This document shows, in pieces, positions 36,401 to 46,363 of a DNA stretch of 64,000 nucleotides. Origin of the DNA: Homarus americanus (lineage: Eukaryota > Arthropoda > Malacostraca > Decapoda > Nephropidae); the NCBI RefSeq assembly GCF_018991925.1, contig NW_024737068.1:361235-425234 (forward strand). Reading direction: 5' to 3'. Position numbers and translations under genes: made by a program. The first letter of the stretch is position 1. Every line of letters begins with the position of its first letter. The notes beneath the pieces were generated by a model that was given only the letters and a program-made list of their open reading frames with translations, was not told the origin of the DNA and searched no databases.

Positions 36401-36992
36401 ACTTCACACATTATGCATATACTTTATACATACTTTACACACACTATATACACACACACTATACACACACTATACACATACTCTTTACACATACTTTACA
36501 TACACTATACACATACTTTCTTACAATAACACATACTTTACACATACTTTTACACACACTATACACATACTTTACACATACTTTATACATATTTTACACA
36601 TACTTTACATATACTTTACACACACTATACATACTTTACACATACTTTTACACACACTGTACACTATGAATTTTGCACAGGTGTTTGTTACAGCCATACA
36701 AACGATGCCTGAAAAGTGCAGCCTGCAACTCAAATAAAAGTGTTTTTTCCCTGCCCCCTACTGTACACATACTTTACACATACTTTACACACTTTACACA
36801 CACTATACACACACTATACACATACTTTACACACACTATACACATACTTTACACATACTTTACACACTTTACACACACTATACACACACTATACACATAC
36901 TTTACACACACTATACACATACTTTACACACACTTTACACACACTACATACTTTACACACATTGTACACGGACAGATGTATCATAATATATA
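33466..36992 (+). repeat. 3.5-kb minisatellite (TATACACATACTTTACACAC)
   Basis: Units of about 12-36 bp combine ACTATACACATACTTTACAC and ACTTTACACAC. The left third is regular and the middle, 34.8-36.5 kb, is strongly degraded. The right end, 36.76-36.95 kb, is again regular with a near-identical duplication. One non-repeat island interrupts it. Confidence 0.98.
36665..36759. other. 95-bp non-repeat insertion inside the TATACACATACTTTACAC array
   Basis: A unique-looking island, beginning ATGAATTTTGCACAGG and containing AATAAAAGTG, interrupts the array. ACTGTACAC flanks it on both sides, with a G where the usual array unit has A, as expected of a 9-bp target duplication. The insert type is not recognised. 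It could be the 3' end of a transcript or a very short non-autonomous element. Confidence 0.5.
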
Positions 36993-37129
36993 AGCGTAAT
37001 ATATTCTGGCGGTGATCTGAGATTTTTCTACTTCTTCAGTCTAGTTCATTTATCCAATTACTTAATATTTATGTCATCCGCTGTAGTGATGATCGTGTTA
37101 TTATAAAGCCTTAGTAGGAGACTGTCTTG

Positions 37130-37292
37130 TCGGTGGTGAGGGTGTAGTGGTGAACTGTGAGTGGTGAGGGGGTAGTGGTGAGCTGTGAGTGGTGAGGGGG
37201 TAGTGGTGAGCTGTGAGTGGTGAGGGTGTGGTGAGCTGTGAGTGGTGAGCTGTGAGTGGTTAGGGGGTAGTGGTGAGTGGTGAGGGTGTAGC
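37130..37292 (+). repeat. Minisatellite (GGTGAGGGGGTAGTGGTGAG)
   Basis: Units of about 28 bp alternate GTGAGGGGGTAGTGGTGAGC with TGTGAGT. There are about five units with indels. Confidence 0.9.
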
Positions 37293-37604
37293 TAAAAAAA
37301 AAATATCAACATTGCTCCGCCGCCGCTTCCTCAGACTAACATCGCTCACGTGTTGGTCTTGTTGGAAGTCTTTTTAAGACTTTCTACCACAGGTTAAGTG
37401 AGTCAGCGAGGCGAGGAAGTGAGTATAAGAGACATAGAGCATAACTGGACAGTGTAATAAGCATGCTAATGGCAGCGTTTGGGCCCCAAATTGGTTGGTG
37501 TTATGATGGGGTGTCTGTGTAGTAATTGTTAGTCATTACTGCTGGTGGCCGCTGGCAACCCTGGAGCGTAATGACACCTCCTTCATCTAGATGGCGTTTA
37601 CCGA

Positions 37605-37808
37605 CACACACACACTAGATACATACACGCACGCAGACACACGCACACACAGACGCACACAGATACATACACACACACACATACAAACACAGATGCATAT
37701 CACACACACACATACAAACACAGATGCATATACACGCAAACATACACAGACACACTCACGCACACAAACACACACACAAACATTCACTCACACACACACA
37801 CACACATC
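37605..37808 (+). repeat. Compound (CA)n/(ACAG)-type microsatellite
   Basis: A CA-rich run contains a duplicated block, ACACACATACAAACACAGAT. Confidence 0.9.
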
Positions 37809-37879
37809 GGAGAATATATCCACACTAAATAGTCACACTTGATCATTATATATTTCCAACACCAATAATAGTATATATA

Positions 37880-37960
37880 CAGTGAAACCTTTATTTAACG
37901 GACTGTATTGAAAAGAAAGTCCGTTATATAGAGGAACGGTCCGTTAGACGTTAAACCACC
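37880..37960 (+). mobile_element. Pogo/Tigger-like DNA transposon end
   Basis: After a TA dinucleotide the sequence reads CAGTGAAACCTTTATTTAAC. It is followed by GGAC, AAGTCCGTTATATAGAGG and GGTCCGTTAGAC. The CAGTGAAACCT...AACGGAC start and the internal TCCGTTATATAGAGG are characteristic of pogo/Tigger family termini. Only one end is visible, because the foldback-family copy begins right after it. Confidence 0.45.
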
Positions 37961-38235
37961 GGATCACGTGAAGATTAACCAATCGAACACTATTTGGGGG
38001 GGTGAGGTTAGGTTAAGTTAGCGTTAGGTTGGTTAGGTTAGGTTAAGTTAGCGTTGGGATGGTTAGGTTAGGTTAAGTTAGCGTTGGGGTGGTTAATCTT
38101 TTAACAGATTACAGATTGCCCCTTAGGGGACTAGTTTATTGGGCACCCCCTTACACCCTGTGCAAGGTGAGGCGCAGAAGCGTTTACAACTTAATCTTTT
38201 AAGGTAAATAAGCTAAGGTTGAAACATCGTAATTG
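37961..38235. mobile_element. Foldback-family copy with TTAGG core, interrupted by a SINE fragment
   Basis: The left end is GGATCACGTGAAGATTAACC. The core has three units of about 46 bp built from GGTTAGGTTAAGTTAGCGTT. The right arm GGTGGTTAATCTTTTAA is cut by an 86-bp insert and resumes as TTAATCTTTTAAGGTAAATA followed by AGCTAAGG. Rejoined, the right arm matches that of the clean copy at 7.8 kb. Confidence 0.6.
38105..38190 (-). mobile_element. 5'-truncated SINE 3' tail with 12-bp target duplication
   Basis: On the minus strand it reads TGTAAACGCTTCTGCGCCTC, ACCTTGCACAGGGTGTAAGG and TGCCCAATAAA, matching the 3' end of the full SINE at 48.1-48.5 kb. The exact duplication TTAATCTTTTAA flanks it (38093-38104 and 38191-38202), which is the signature of target-primed retrotransposition. 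Its tail continues beyond AATAAA further than the 48-kb copy and ends in AATCTG-type short repeats. Confidence 0.8.
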
Positions 38236-38426
38236 TGAACCTCAGTGACCCCGACTCAGTGTCATAGGCTAAATGATTCACTTGGTGTTCGAAACCACTG
38301 TTAAACCGTCCTGGGGTCGAATGGTTAGGTTAGGTTAGCCACATGTCGTCGCTAGTGAAGAAGAAATATAATATCGTAAAACTTAAGAGACAGGAAATAG
38401 ATAGAAGAGATGTTGTTAGGCACACC

Positions 38427-40437
38427 ATCCCCACCACCCACCCACCCCACCCACCACCCACACCCCACCACACCCACACCCCACCACACCCACACCCCAC
38501 CACCCCACACCCACCCACCCCACCCACACCCACCAGTACTACACCCCACCACCCCCACACCACACCCCACCCACACCCACACCACCACCCCACACCCCAA
38601 CCACCCACACCCCACCCACCCACACCCCACCACACCCACACCCCCACCACACCCACACACCCCACCCACACCCCACCACCACCCACCCACACCCCACCAC
38701 ACCCACCACACCCCACCCACCCACACCCACCCACCCCACCACCCCACCCCACCCCACCCACACCCCACCACACCCCACCCACCCCACCCACACCCACACC
38801 CCACCACACCCACCCCACCCACACCCACACCCCACCACACCCACACCCACACCCCACCACACCCCACCCCACCCCCACCACACCCACACCCCACCCCCCC
38901 CACCCCCCCACCCCACCACCCCACCCACCCCACCACACCCACACCCACCACACCACACCCCACCCCACCCCACCCACACCCACACCACCCCACCCACACC
39001 CCACCCACCCCCACACCCACACCCCACCCCACCCACACCCCCACACCCACACCCCACCCACACCCCACCCAACCCCCACCCACACCCCACCCCCACACCC
39101 CACCACACCCACACCCACACCCCACCCACACCCCCCACACCCACACCCCACCCACACCCACACCCCACACCCCACCCACCCTACACCCCACCACACCCCA
39201 CCCACACCCACACCCCACCCACACCCCACCCCACACCCCACCACACCCCACCCACCACCCACACCCCACACCCCACCCCACACCCACACCACACCCCACC
39301 CACACCCACACCCCACACCCCACACCCCACCCCACCCACACCCCACCCCCACCCCACCCCACCCCACCACACCCACCCACACCCCCACACCCCACCCCCA
39401 CCACCACACCCCACCCCACACCCCACCCACACCCACACCCCACCCCACCCACACCCCACCCCCACCCACCCCCCCACACCCCACCACCCCCACCCACACC
39501 CCACACCCCACCCCCACCCACACCCCACCCACACCCCACCCCACCCACACCCACACCCCACCCACACCCCACCACACCCCCACACACCCCACCACACACC
39601 CACACCCCACCACACCCACACCCCACCCACACACCCACACCCCACCACCCCACACCCCACACCCACACCCACACCCACACCCACACCCCCACACCCCACC
39701 ACACCCCACCACACCCCACCCACCCCCACACACCCACCCCACACCACACCCCACACACCCCCCACCCCACACACACCCACCCACACCCCACCCACCCACA
39801 CACCCACACCCCACCACACCCCACACCACACACCCCACCACACCCCCACACCCCACCCACACCCACACCACACCCCACACCCACACCCACACCCACACCC
39901 ACACCCACACACCCCACCCCACCCACACCCCACCACCCCCACACCCCACCACACCCACACCCCCCACACCCACACCCCACACCCCACACACCCCACCCAC
40001 ACCCCACACCCACCACACCCACACCCCACCACCCCACACCCACACCCACACCACCACCCACACCCCACCACACCCACACCCCCACCACACCCCACACCCA
40101 CACCCCACCACACCCCACCACACCCACACCCCACCACCCACACCCAACACCCCACACACACCCCACACACACCCCACCACACCCCACACACCCCACACCC
40201 CACACCACACCCCACCACACCACACCCCAACACACCCCACCCACACCCCCCACCACACCCACACACACCCCACCCCACCACCCCACACCCCACACCCACA
40301 CCCCCCACCCCACACCCCACCACCACACCCACACCCACACCCCCACACACTCACCACCCCACACCCCACCACACCCCACACACACCCCACCACACCCCAC
40401 CACACCCCACCACACCCCCACACCCCACCACACCCAG
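38427..40437 (+). repeat. 2-kb C/A-only satellite (CCCACACCCCACCACA)
   Basis: For 2 kb the plus strand is essentially only C and A, built from CCCACACCCCACCACACC motifs, with two or three T. The minus strand is G/T-rich with runs of three to four G, so it is a strong G-quadruplex candidate, and the C-rich strand could form i-motifs. Several frames on both strands are open for about 700 codons simply because stops cannot be spelled. Confidence 0.98.
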
Positions 40438-40726
40438 ACAGACACACGGCACATGAACAATTAATAAAAACCTTTTTCATCAAGACTGATTTTGTTAGGT
40501 GATCTTGTTAGAATTTTTCTGGTAAAATCGTGGATAATGAATTTTTTTGTAAACATTTAATGCATATTTTTTTGTGTTCGTAAGACAAAAGATTAGTTGG
40601 AGTGTATGGTTTATGTTAGTAGAGTTAGGTTAGAGGGAGTCCATTGGGTATGGGGAAATTATAGTGATTGAAATATAGTTTTGTTAAGTTTTGTACAGTT
40701 GATATATTAACTGTCCGTGTCTATTA

Positions 40727-40727
40727 G

Positions 40728-40772
<45 letters not shown>

Positions 40773-40842
40773 ACACACACACACACACACAAACACAGGA
40801 GACACACACACACACACAGGAGACACACACACACACAGACAC

Positions 40843-40899
<57 letters not shown>

Positions 40900-40919
40900 C
40901 ACACACAAACACAGGAGAC

Positions 40920-40954
<35 letters not shown>

Positions 40955-41002
40955 CACAAACACAGAGGACACACACACACACACACAAACACAGGAGACA
41001 CA

Positions 41003-41073
<71 letters not shown>

Positions 41074-41222
41074 CACACACAGGAGACACACATACACAAA
41101 CACAGGAGACACACACACACAACAGACACACACATTTGGTGAAACACACACGGTAGAAAAACATGCACACGGGTAGACACATCACGGCAGATAGGGAGAC
41201 ATGGTAGAGATATATAAACATG

Positions 41223-41258
<36 letters not shown>

Positions 41259-41311
41259 AACAGACACACACACGGCAGACAGACACACAAACACGGTAGA
41301 CACACACGGCA

Positions 41312-41344
<33 letters not shown>

Positions 41345-41572
41345 GAGGTACACAAACACGGGCACACGGGCAGACACACACACGGCAGACACACACACCT
41401 GCACACACGGCAGACACACACGGCAGACACACACACGGGCAGTCACACACACACACACACACACACACGGCAGACACACACGGCAGACACACACACACAC
41501 ACACACACACGGCAGACACACACGGCAGACACACACACACACACACACACACACGGCAGATACACACACGGC
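40727..41572 (+). repeat. (CA)n array with AGGAGACA and GGCAGA variants
   Basis: Long CA runs are broken periodically by ACAGGAGACAC (left half) and ACACGGCAGAC (right half). Confidence 0.97.
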
Positions 41573-41664
41573 AATAATAATAATAATATCAATGACAGAT
41601 AGACAGATTTATACCCAAATTAGTTTAGTTTTAGTCTGACTCAGCAGGGTAGTTAAGATCTCTC

Positions 41665-41668
41665 TCTC

Positions 41669-41708
<40 letters not shown>
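41665..41708 (+). repeat. (CA)n microsatellite
   Basis: A pure CA run follows TCTCTCTCTCTT. Confidence 0.95.
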
Positions 41709-41709
<1 letters not shown>

Positions 41710-41816
41710 TCACATTCACGTGAATTGCACTTCACCCTCACCTGCACACACCTGTGTCCTATCAGCGACCCCTGGCAAGATTACCATCCTGGGGAGGTAC
41801 TATTGTTAATCTGAGA

Positions 41817-41893
<77 letters not shown>
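41817..41893 (+). repeat. (AT)n microsatellite
   Basis: This is an uninterrupted AT run of about 77 bp. Confidence 0.98.
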
Positions 41894-41895
<2 letters not shown>

Positions 41896-42224
41896 GTCTA
41901 TGTGTGTTTGTATGTGTAAGTCTGTGTGTGTGTAAGATGTGTATGTGTATATGTGTGTGTATTTGTGTAAATATGTCTGTGTGTGTGTTTATGTATGGTT
42001 CGGACAGTCGTAGTGGCGAAGGTCAAATCACGACGTTAGAGATGGTAAAACACACACACACACACATAAACATCAGCCTCAGGTCCCTACGTTTAAGTTA
42101 GTCAAACACAACAACAACAACACCTGAACACCTTGGTGACGCACCTGAAGGGATAGATGCAACCTACTGTACAGTGACCCCAGATGTGGACCACCTGTAG
42201 AATCGTCCCTCTCCATCCCCCCAG

Positions 42225-42320
42225 CTCCATACCCCTCTCCTTACCTGATGATTAAATACTGTACCCTAATATTACCTACGGGGGTTAGGTTAGTGTTAGG
42301 TTTAGTTAGGTTGGTGCTAA
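42225..42320. mobile_element. Degenerate foldback-family arm beside TTAGG motifs
   Basis: TTACCTGATGATTAAATACT followed by GGTTAGGTTAGTGTTAGG resembles the inner arm and core of the family. No second arm is visible. Confidence 0.3.
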
Positions 42321-42649
42321 GATTGGTCTCTCTCTCTCTCTCTAGTTTCTGTTACTCTAAACATACTCTGTCCCTCATTAACTCTCTTTCACTCCCCTTC
42401 ACTCTTACTCTAAATTTACCTTGTGTCCACTGAGGTTTTGTCCATTGACGACCACACACACACACACGTAGTCAAGTTCTCGGGTAACACACAGCCCAGG
42501 CACCGGGAGTTGCGGCAAGCATTATGTGGTTTCGGTGGTGTTGGAAAACTGTGCAAGTGTTAACCTTTGTGGTCTCCTACAACACTCCTCACACACTCAC
42601 ACACGCACGCATATACACACACGTGCATATTACATTCTACTACTTACTT

Positions 42650-43470
42650 CTATTACTTTGCTGTCACTCGGAATCGAGTATGACGATCATCCAGCTATGA
42701 TACAATTAAATGAGTTATTAGAGATGTCACCTTCATTGGTGAGTTTTGAGGTGACTAAAGAGGCCGATACAGGACCGGCAGAGTTGTTCACAGACGTTGC
42801 ACATATGGAGGGCTGCATCTAGTGCGGGAGGGGCGGCGGCAGCGTCTTTCCGGCGTTGGCGCTTGTCTGCCTCGGTTTGCAGTCGGGCTAACTCGAAAGT
42901 ATTGACACCTTCTCGTGTGGTGCTCCTCCAAGCATTACGATGTGGAGTAATCGTCTCCCAGGTGAGGGGGTCGATTTGGCACTTCTTCAGGTTTGTCTTA
43001 AGACTAGCCTTATACCTTTTCAGTTGCCCGCCGGCGTTACGTTTACTATTCGTTAGGTGACTGTAAAGTACAGTAGGTGCTTTGGCAGTCTACTGTCGTC
43101 CATGCAGGTAACATGGTCAGTCCTGCGTAGTTGTTCGTGGATAATGGTAGCCTCGGTGCTCCTACAGTTGGCGTCAGCAAGAATACTGGCATTTGTTCTC
43201 TTGTCTTCCCGGCGAACTTGGAGGATGTAACGTAGACTACGTTGGTGAAAGTTTTCAAGTGCCTTGAGGTGCCTCCTGTATATGACCCATGTTCTGCTGC
43301 CGTATAGCAGGGTGGGGAGGACCACCTTTTCTAGCCCCCTTCCCATGTGGGGTGAGCAGAGTGGCTCCTCGAAAGGGCTGCTCAGTTGCACAGGCAGGAC
43401 CGGATTGCACCGCTTCCTAGATCCCAGTGTATAAAAGATCATCTTATCTGTGCCACCCATGTGCAGAGTT
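42650..43470 (-). pseudogene. LINE (non-LTR retrotransposon) ORF2 C-terminus, minus strand
   Basis: On the minus strand the frame reads VVLPTLLYGSRTWVIYRRHLKALE, in pieces LPTLLYGSRTW and FHQRSLRYIL, and on to RRTDHVTCMDDSRLPKHLLY. This is the post-RT region typical of many invertebrate LINE polyproteins. After a frame change it continues as WETITPHRNAWR and ends with CNVCEQLCRSCIGLFSHLK-type Cys/His residues, the usual C-terminal zinc-knuckle or C2H2-like motif. A stop follows directly after. The palm YADD region and the endonuclease are absent. Frame changes near 43050 make it non-functional. The LINE clade is not certain. Confidence 0.75.
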
Positions 43471-44125
43471 GTGACTAGAGATTCCTGGAAGTCATCTCTG
43501 CCTGTCCCCGTCGCCACTCGTCCGTCGCCATAGGACTTTTGGGGGTATCCGGGTTTTGATGATGATGAAAGGCATGATAAGCTGGATGATGGCTGTACGT
43601 GAGTTGATTTATGTGGTGAGGCAGGAGCGCAGGCTGCAACCACACATCTTGGCTCTCCCTTTTCCTGATCCAGTGGTGCAAGTGTTACAAAGGCTGGGGA
43701 AAGGTGAGAGTTGCATTGGACTGCCGATAGCCCAGTTTGTTGGGTTTCACCTTAGTAGCCTGTCCATCATGCACTGCCTTCATCTGCCGGTGTAGTCGTT
43801 GGGTTCTCTTCCGCCTATACTGCCGTTTGGGTCTTGTTGGAGCTCTGTAAGCATGTCTGCCTGATGCGGGGCTCCACCGCAGATTTTTCATTCAGGGTTT
43901 ACTCCCGTAGCCCTATACCTTCCAAGGCTAATCCTGAAGGCAGCGGGGCAATGGTTGGTGGGCGCCAGGACGTGTCCACATGCCATTGGGCCTATGTGCC
44001 ATCCCTCTGGGGCCTAGTGCTTCTCCGAGATCCCCTGCTGGTCTAGCCTGGGCCCATGAGGCACCCAGTTACCGTGTGTTGCCACGAGGAGGCACAGCAG
44101 GAGTCTTGATGGTGAGGAGGCTGTG
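43471..44125 (-). other. Probable 5' region of the same LINE, joined to the 3' part by an internal deletion
   Basis: This minus-strand stretch has distinctly higher GC than its surroundings and lies directly upstream of the LINE C-terminus. It resembles LINE leader sequence (GGCCCCAGAGGGATGGCAC, GGTGGAGCCCCGCATCAGG) as I remember such elements. No continuous reading frame crosses it. If the reading is right, the copy retains its two ends and has lost the endonuclease and most of the RT. Confidence 0.35.
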
Positions 44126-44141
44126 TACTGGCAAGGGAAGA

Positions 44142-44375
44142 CTTGTTTTGTTTTTTTGTTTTTTTAATCATATTAGCCACTTATCAGCTTACTAGCCGTT
44201 TGGGCGGTTTATCCAGTGTTAGTACAGGAGGAAACCTGGGACCGGGAAACCTGTGGTGTTTGGTAGTAAGGGTCACACCCTTCTCACGTGTGTCCTGGCC
44301 GAGGCTCGAACCCTTGACATATTGGTGAGAGTTATGCGCGTTACTGCTGTACCACCACCACCCCACACACAGTCT
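44142..44375 (-). mobile_element. tRNA-derived SINE, minus strand
   Basis: Read on the minus strand, an A-box-like TGGTACAGCAGTAACGC is followed about 40 bp later by a perfect B box GGGTTCGAGCCT (44302-44313). The element then continues through GGTTTCCCGGTCCCAGG and ends in an A-rich tail ATTAAAAAAACAAAAAAAC. The order (A box, B box, unrelated body, A-rich tail) is diagnostic of a tRNA-derived SINE and not of a functional tRNA, since no acceptor stem can be folded. The family differs from the SINE at 48 kb. Confidence 0.7.
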
Positions 44376-44513
44376 GTCTGTCTGTGTTTGTCACCATTGG
44401 GCCTTCTGTTTGTGGCTCTCACTTAAAGTCAACTTAAGGCTTCTAAATAAAAGCCAAATCATCATAAAAACTTGTATTTCGGTACAGTTTCGTCGCCGAC
44501 TGTCATCTTGTTC

Positions 44514-44566
44514 AGTTAATGGTATAGCCCACTGAAGATGACAACGGTGTGTGTCGAAAATTAACT
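44514..44566 (+). ncRNA. Hammerhead-ribozyme-like structure (degenerate)
   Basis: AGTTAAT and ATTAACT form a 7-bp outer helix around CTGAAGA (fits CUGANGA), a GACA/TGTC hairpin and GAAA, which are the conserved boxes of a hammerhead in the correct order. The expected NUH cleavage triplet next to the outer helix is not intact (G where U is needed), and one stem II closing pair is poor. A related motif, GATGACAGTCGGCGACGAAAC-like and split here as GATGACAG and GACGAAAC, lies just upstream on the opposite strand. Such motifs occur in Penelope-like elements and retrozymes. Confidence 0.3.
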
Positions 44567-44944
44567 AAAATAGAAGATTTGTGCACGCGTTTACTACATC
44601 CTTGACCACCGAAGGGTCAAGACGTACCTGGCGCTCCTCTCGGAGCAGCCAGGTCAACTGTTAAGTTGGCTCAAACCAACCCCCTCCCCTGAACCCTCCT
44701 CCCCACCGAAATATCAACAAGTTCTCGCCAGAAGTTACAATTTCATTTAGGAAAGGAACGGAACCAGTGTTAAACAGAGGTGAACAGTGCTTAAGTCAGT
44801 GAGAACAACTCAACAGTAACAGTCGTACCCAAGTTAACTTTCACACAGTGAGGTCCCAGGTACCCAGTGATAACGGCCCGTGAGACCCAACAACAACCAG
44901 CGATGTGTTAATCCGTCTACGATAGGAAGGCCTGGGACCACACC

Positions 44945-45395
44945 TCACTCATATAACACCATCTGTGAGGGAATTACTACACCACATGTCCCTCATAACA
45001 CCATATGTGAGGGAATTACTACACCACGTCAAGTCCCTCATCACACCATCTGTGAGGGAATTACTACACCAGGCCCCTCATAACACCATCTGTGAGGGAA
45101 TTACTACACCACGTGATGCCCCTCATAACACCATCTGTGAGGGAGTTACTACACCACGTGAGGCCCCTCATAACACCATCTGTGAGGTAATTACTACACC
45201 ACGTGAGGTCCCTCATACACCATCTGTGAGGGAATTACTACACCACGTGAGGCCCCTCATAACACCATCTGCGAGGGAATTACTACACCACGCCAGGTCC
45301 CTCATAACACCATCTGAGGGAACTACTACACCACGTGAGTTCCTCCTAACACCATCTGGGAGGGAGTTACTACACTACGAGTTTGCTGTTCAACA
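44945..45395 (+). repeat. Tandem array of about 45 bp with a hairpin in each unit, about 10 units
   Basis: The unit reads CCCTCATAACACCATCTG, TGAGGGAATTACTACACC and ACGTGAGG. CCCTCA and TGAGGG in each unit can pair as a 6-bp stem around a 12-base loop. Units are near-identical, so this is a minisatellite and not a repeat-spacer array. Confidence 0.95.
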
Positions 45396-45542
45396 CCTAC
45401 ATTAATCTGTATGTTCACTGTATGTTCCTTTACCTTTCTCTAATGAAGGCTTTTGTTAAACCACCAATGTATGTAATAAGTCATTTATGTCCAATGTATA
45501 TTTTCAGCCTTTGGGCTGCAGAACTTTTTCAATAAACCGTTA

Positions 45543-45581
<39 letters not shown>

Positions 45582-45582
45582 G
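45396..45582 (+). mobile_element. Probable retroelement 3' end with (ATT)n tail
   Basis: A T-rich 3'-UTR-like segment ends GGGCTGCAGAACTTTTTC then AATAAACCGTTA, followed by a (TTA)n run. An AATAAA directly before a simple-repeat tail is usual for several LINE groups. No coding part is attached. Confidence 0.35.
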
Positions 45583-45739
45583 TGTGGTGTGCCGGCTCTC
45601 TCTTGGCTCTCCTCACCTTCACCTCCTGCACTCGTACTCACATATAATCTGTCTTTAAAAAAAAAAAATCACTCCTCAATATTATAATATAACCAATTAT
45701 TAAATTAAAACTTAAACATCCAAAAGGAAAATAGACAAT

Positions 45740-46363
45740 ATGAAAATCCTTTTGTTAACTTCAGTGCTGTTTGCCTTGTTCTTTGCCTGGATGGTATGGT
45801 TGTTGAGTGTCCTAGTGGGAGACCATCTGGGGCAACAGAGGAGAATGCTGCAGGCGACGCTCCTCGACCTCCAGGAACAGCGGCGTTACCCTGGGGAGGG
45901 TATCTTTCGCCGGTTGGCGGAGGTGGCCCAGGTGTCGGAGGATACCTGGCTCCCAATCGCGGTGAAAATGGGGTGGGATAAGGGTAAACAGAAAAACGAG
46001 CCTGCGGAGGATCTGCAGGGTGATGGGTGGGTGTTCTTACCTCTGCACTGCCTTCGCCTATACCGAGAGGTAGACGATCTCCGAGAGAGACTTCTACGAG
46101 AAGTTCAGCACCAACAGGAAGAGGGGGAACTTCTGTTGTTGGCCGTGGCAGGTGTTGGGATTGGTGTCATGGTGTGTTGGGTGTTGTTAATTTTCTGCTG
46201 GGGCCTCCATAAAATTGTTTGGGGCCTCGGTAAAATTTTTAGTTCCGTGGGGAGGCTGGTCTACAGAGCTACCACCGCCCTTCTAAAAACACCCTGGAAA
46301 ACACTTGCAGAATACAAATCTAATTTAAAAAAACGAAAGAAGAAAAAATTAAGAAAATGTTGA
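45740..46363 (+). CDS. Unrecognised 207-aa two-transmembrane protein (single-exon ORF)
   Basis: I do not recognise this protein. An ATG in AT-rich DNA opens a 207-codon frame. Residues 2-26 are a strongly hydrophobic segment (LLLTSVLFALFFAWMVW) that could be a signal anchor. Residues 28-50 (QQRRMLQATLLDLQEQRR) and 105-130 (LRLYREVDDLRERLL, then EVQHQQEEGE) are charged and likely helical or coiled-coil. Residues 131-154 (LLLLAVAGVGIGVMVCWVLL) form a second membrane segment. A short amphipathic stretch and a very basic tail (KKRKKKKLRK, residues 197-206) follow. The frame is clearly richer in GC than its flanks, which favours real coding sequence. AATAAA lies five bases after the stop. It has no introns and sits among repeats, so a transposon- or virus-derived gene is possible, as is a short host gene. 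Confidence 0.5.
   Translation: MKILLLTSVLFALFFAWMVWLLSVLVGDHLGQQRRMLQATLLDLQEQRRYPGEGIFRRLAEVAQVSEDTWLPIAVKMGWDKGKQKNEPAEDLQGDGWVFLPLHCLRLYREVDDLRERLLREVQHQQEEGELLLLAVAGVGIGVMVCWVLLIFCWGLHKIVWGLGKIFSSVGRLVYRATTALLKTPWKTLAEYKSNLKKRKKKKLRKC

Noticed and set aside
38330..40502. Open frames of about 700 codons on both strands (His/Pro/Thr-rich and Gly/Val/Trp-rich)
   Set aside because: C/A-only satellite. Several frames on both strands are open at once, which is explained by composition.
44302..44360. Functional tRNA on the minus strand
   Set aside because: A and B boxes are present, but the cloverleaf stems do not pair and an A-rich SINE tail follows.
44945..45395. Regular repeat array as a CRISPR
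   Set aside because: The sequence between palindromic parts is the same in every unit, so there are no spacers. The context is eukaryotic.
45740..46363. Assignment of the 207-aa ORF to a known viral envelope or retroelement env family
   Set aside because: Two membrane segments and a basic tail are not enough. I see no diagnostic motif, so the function is left open.
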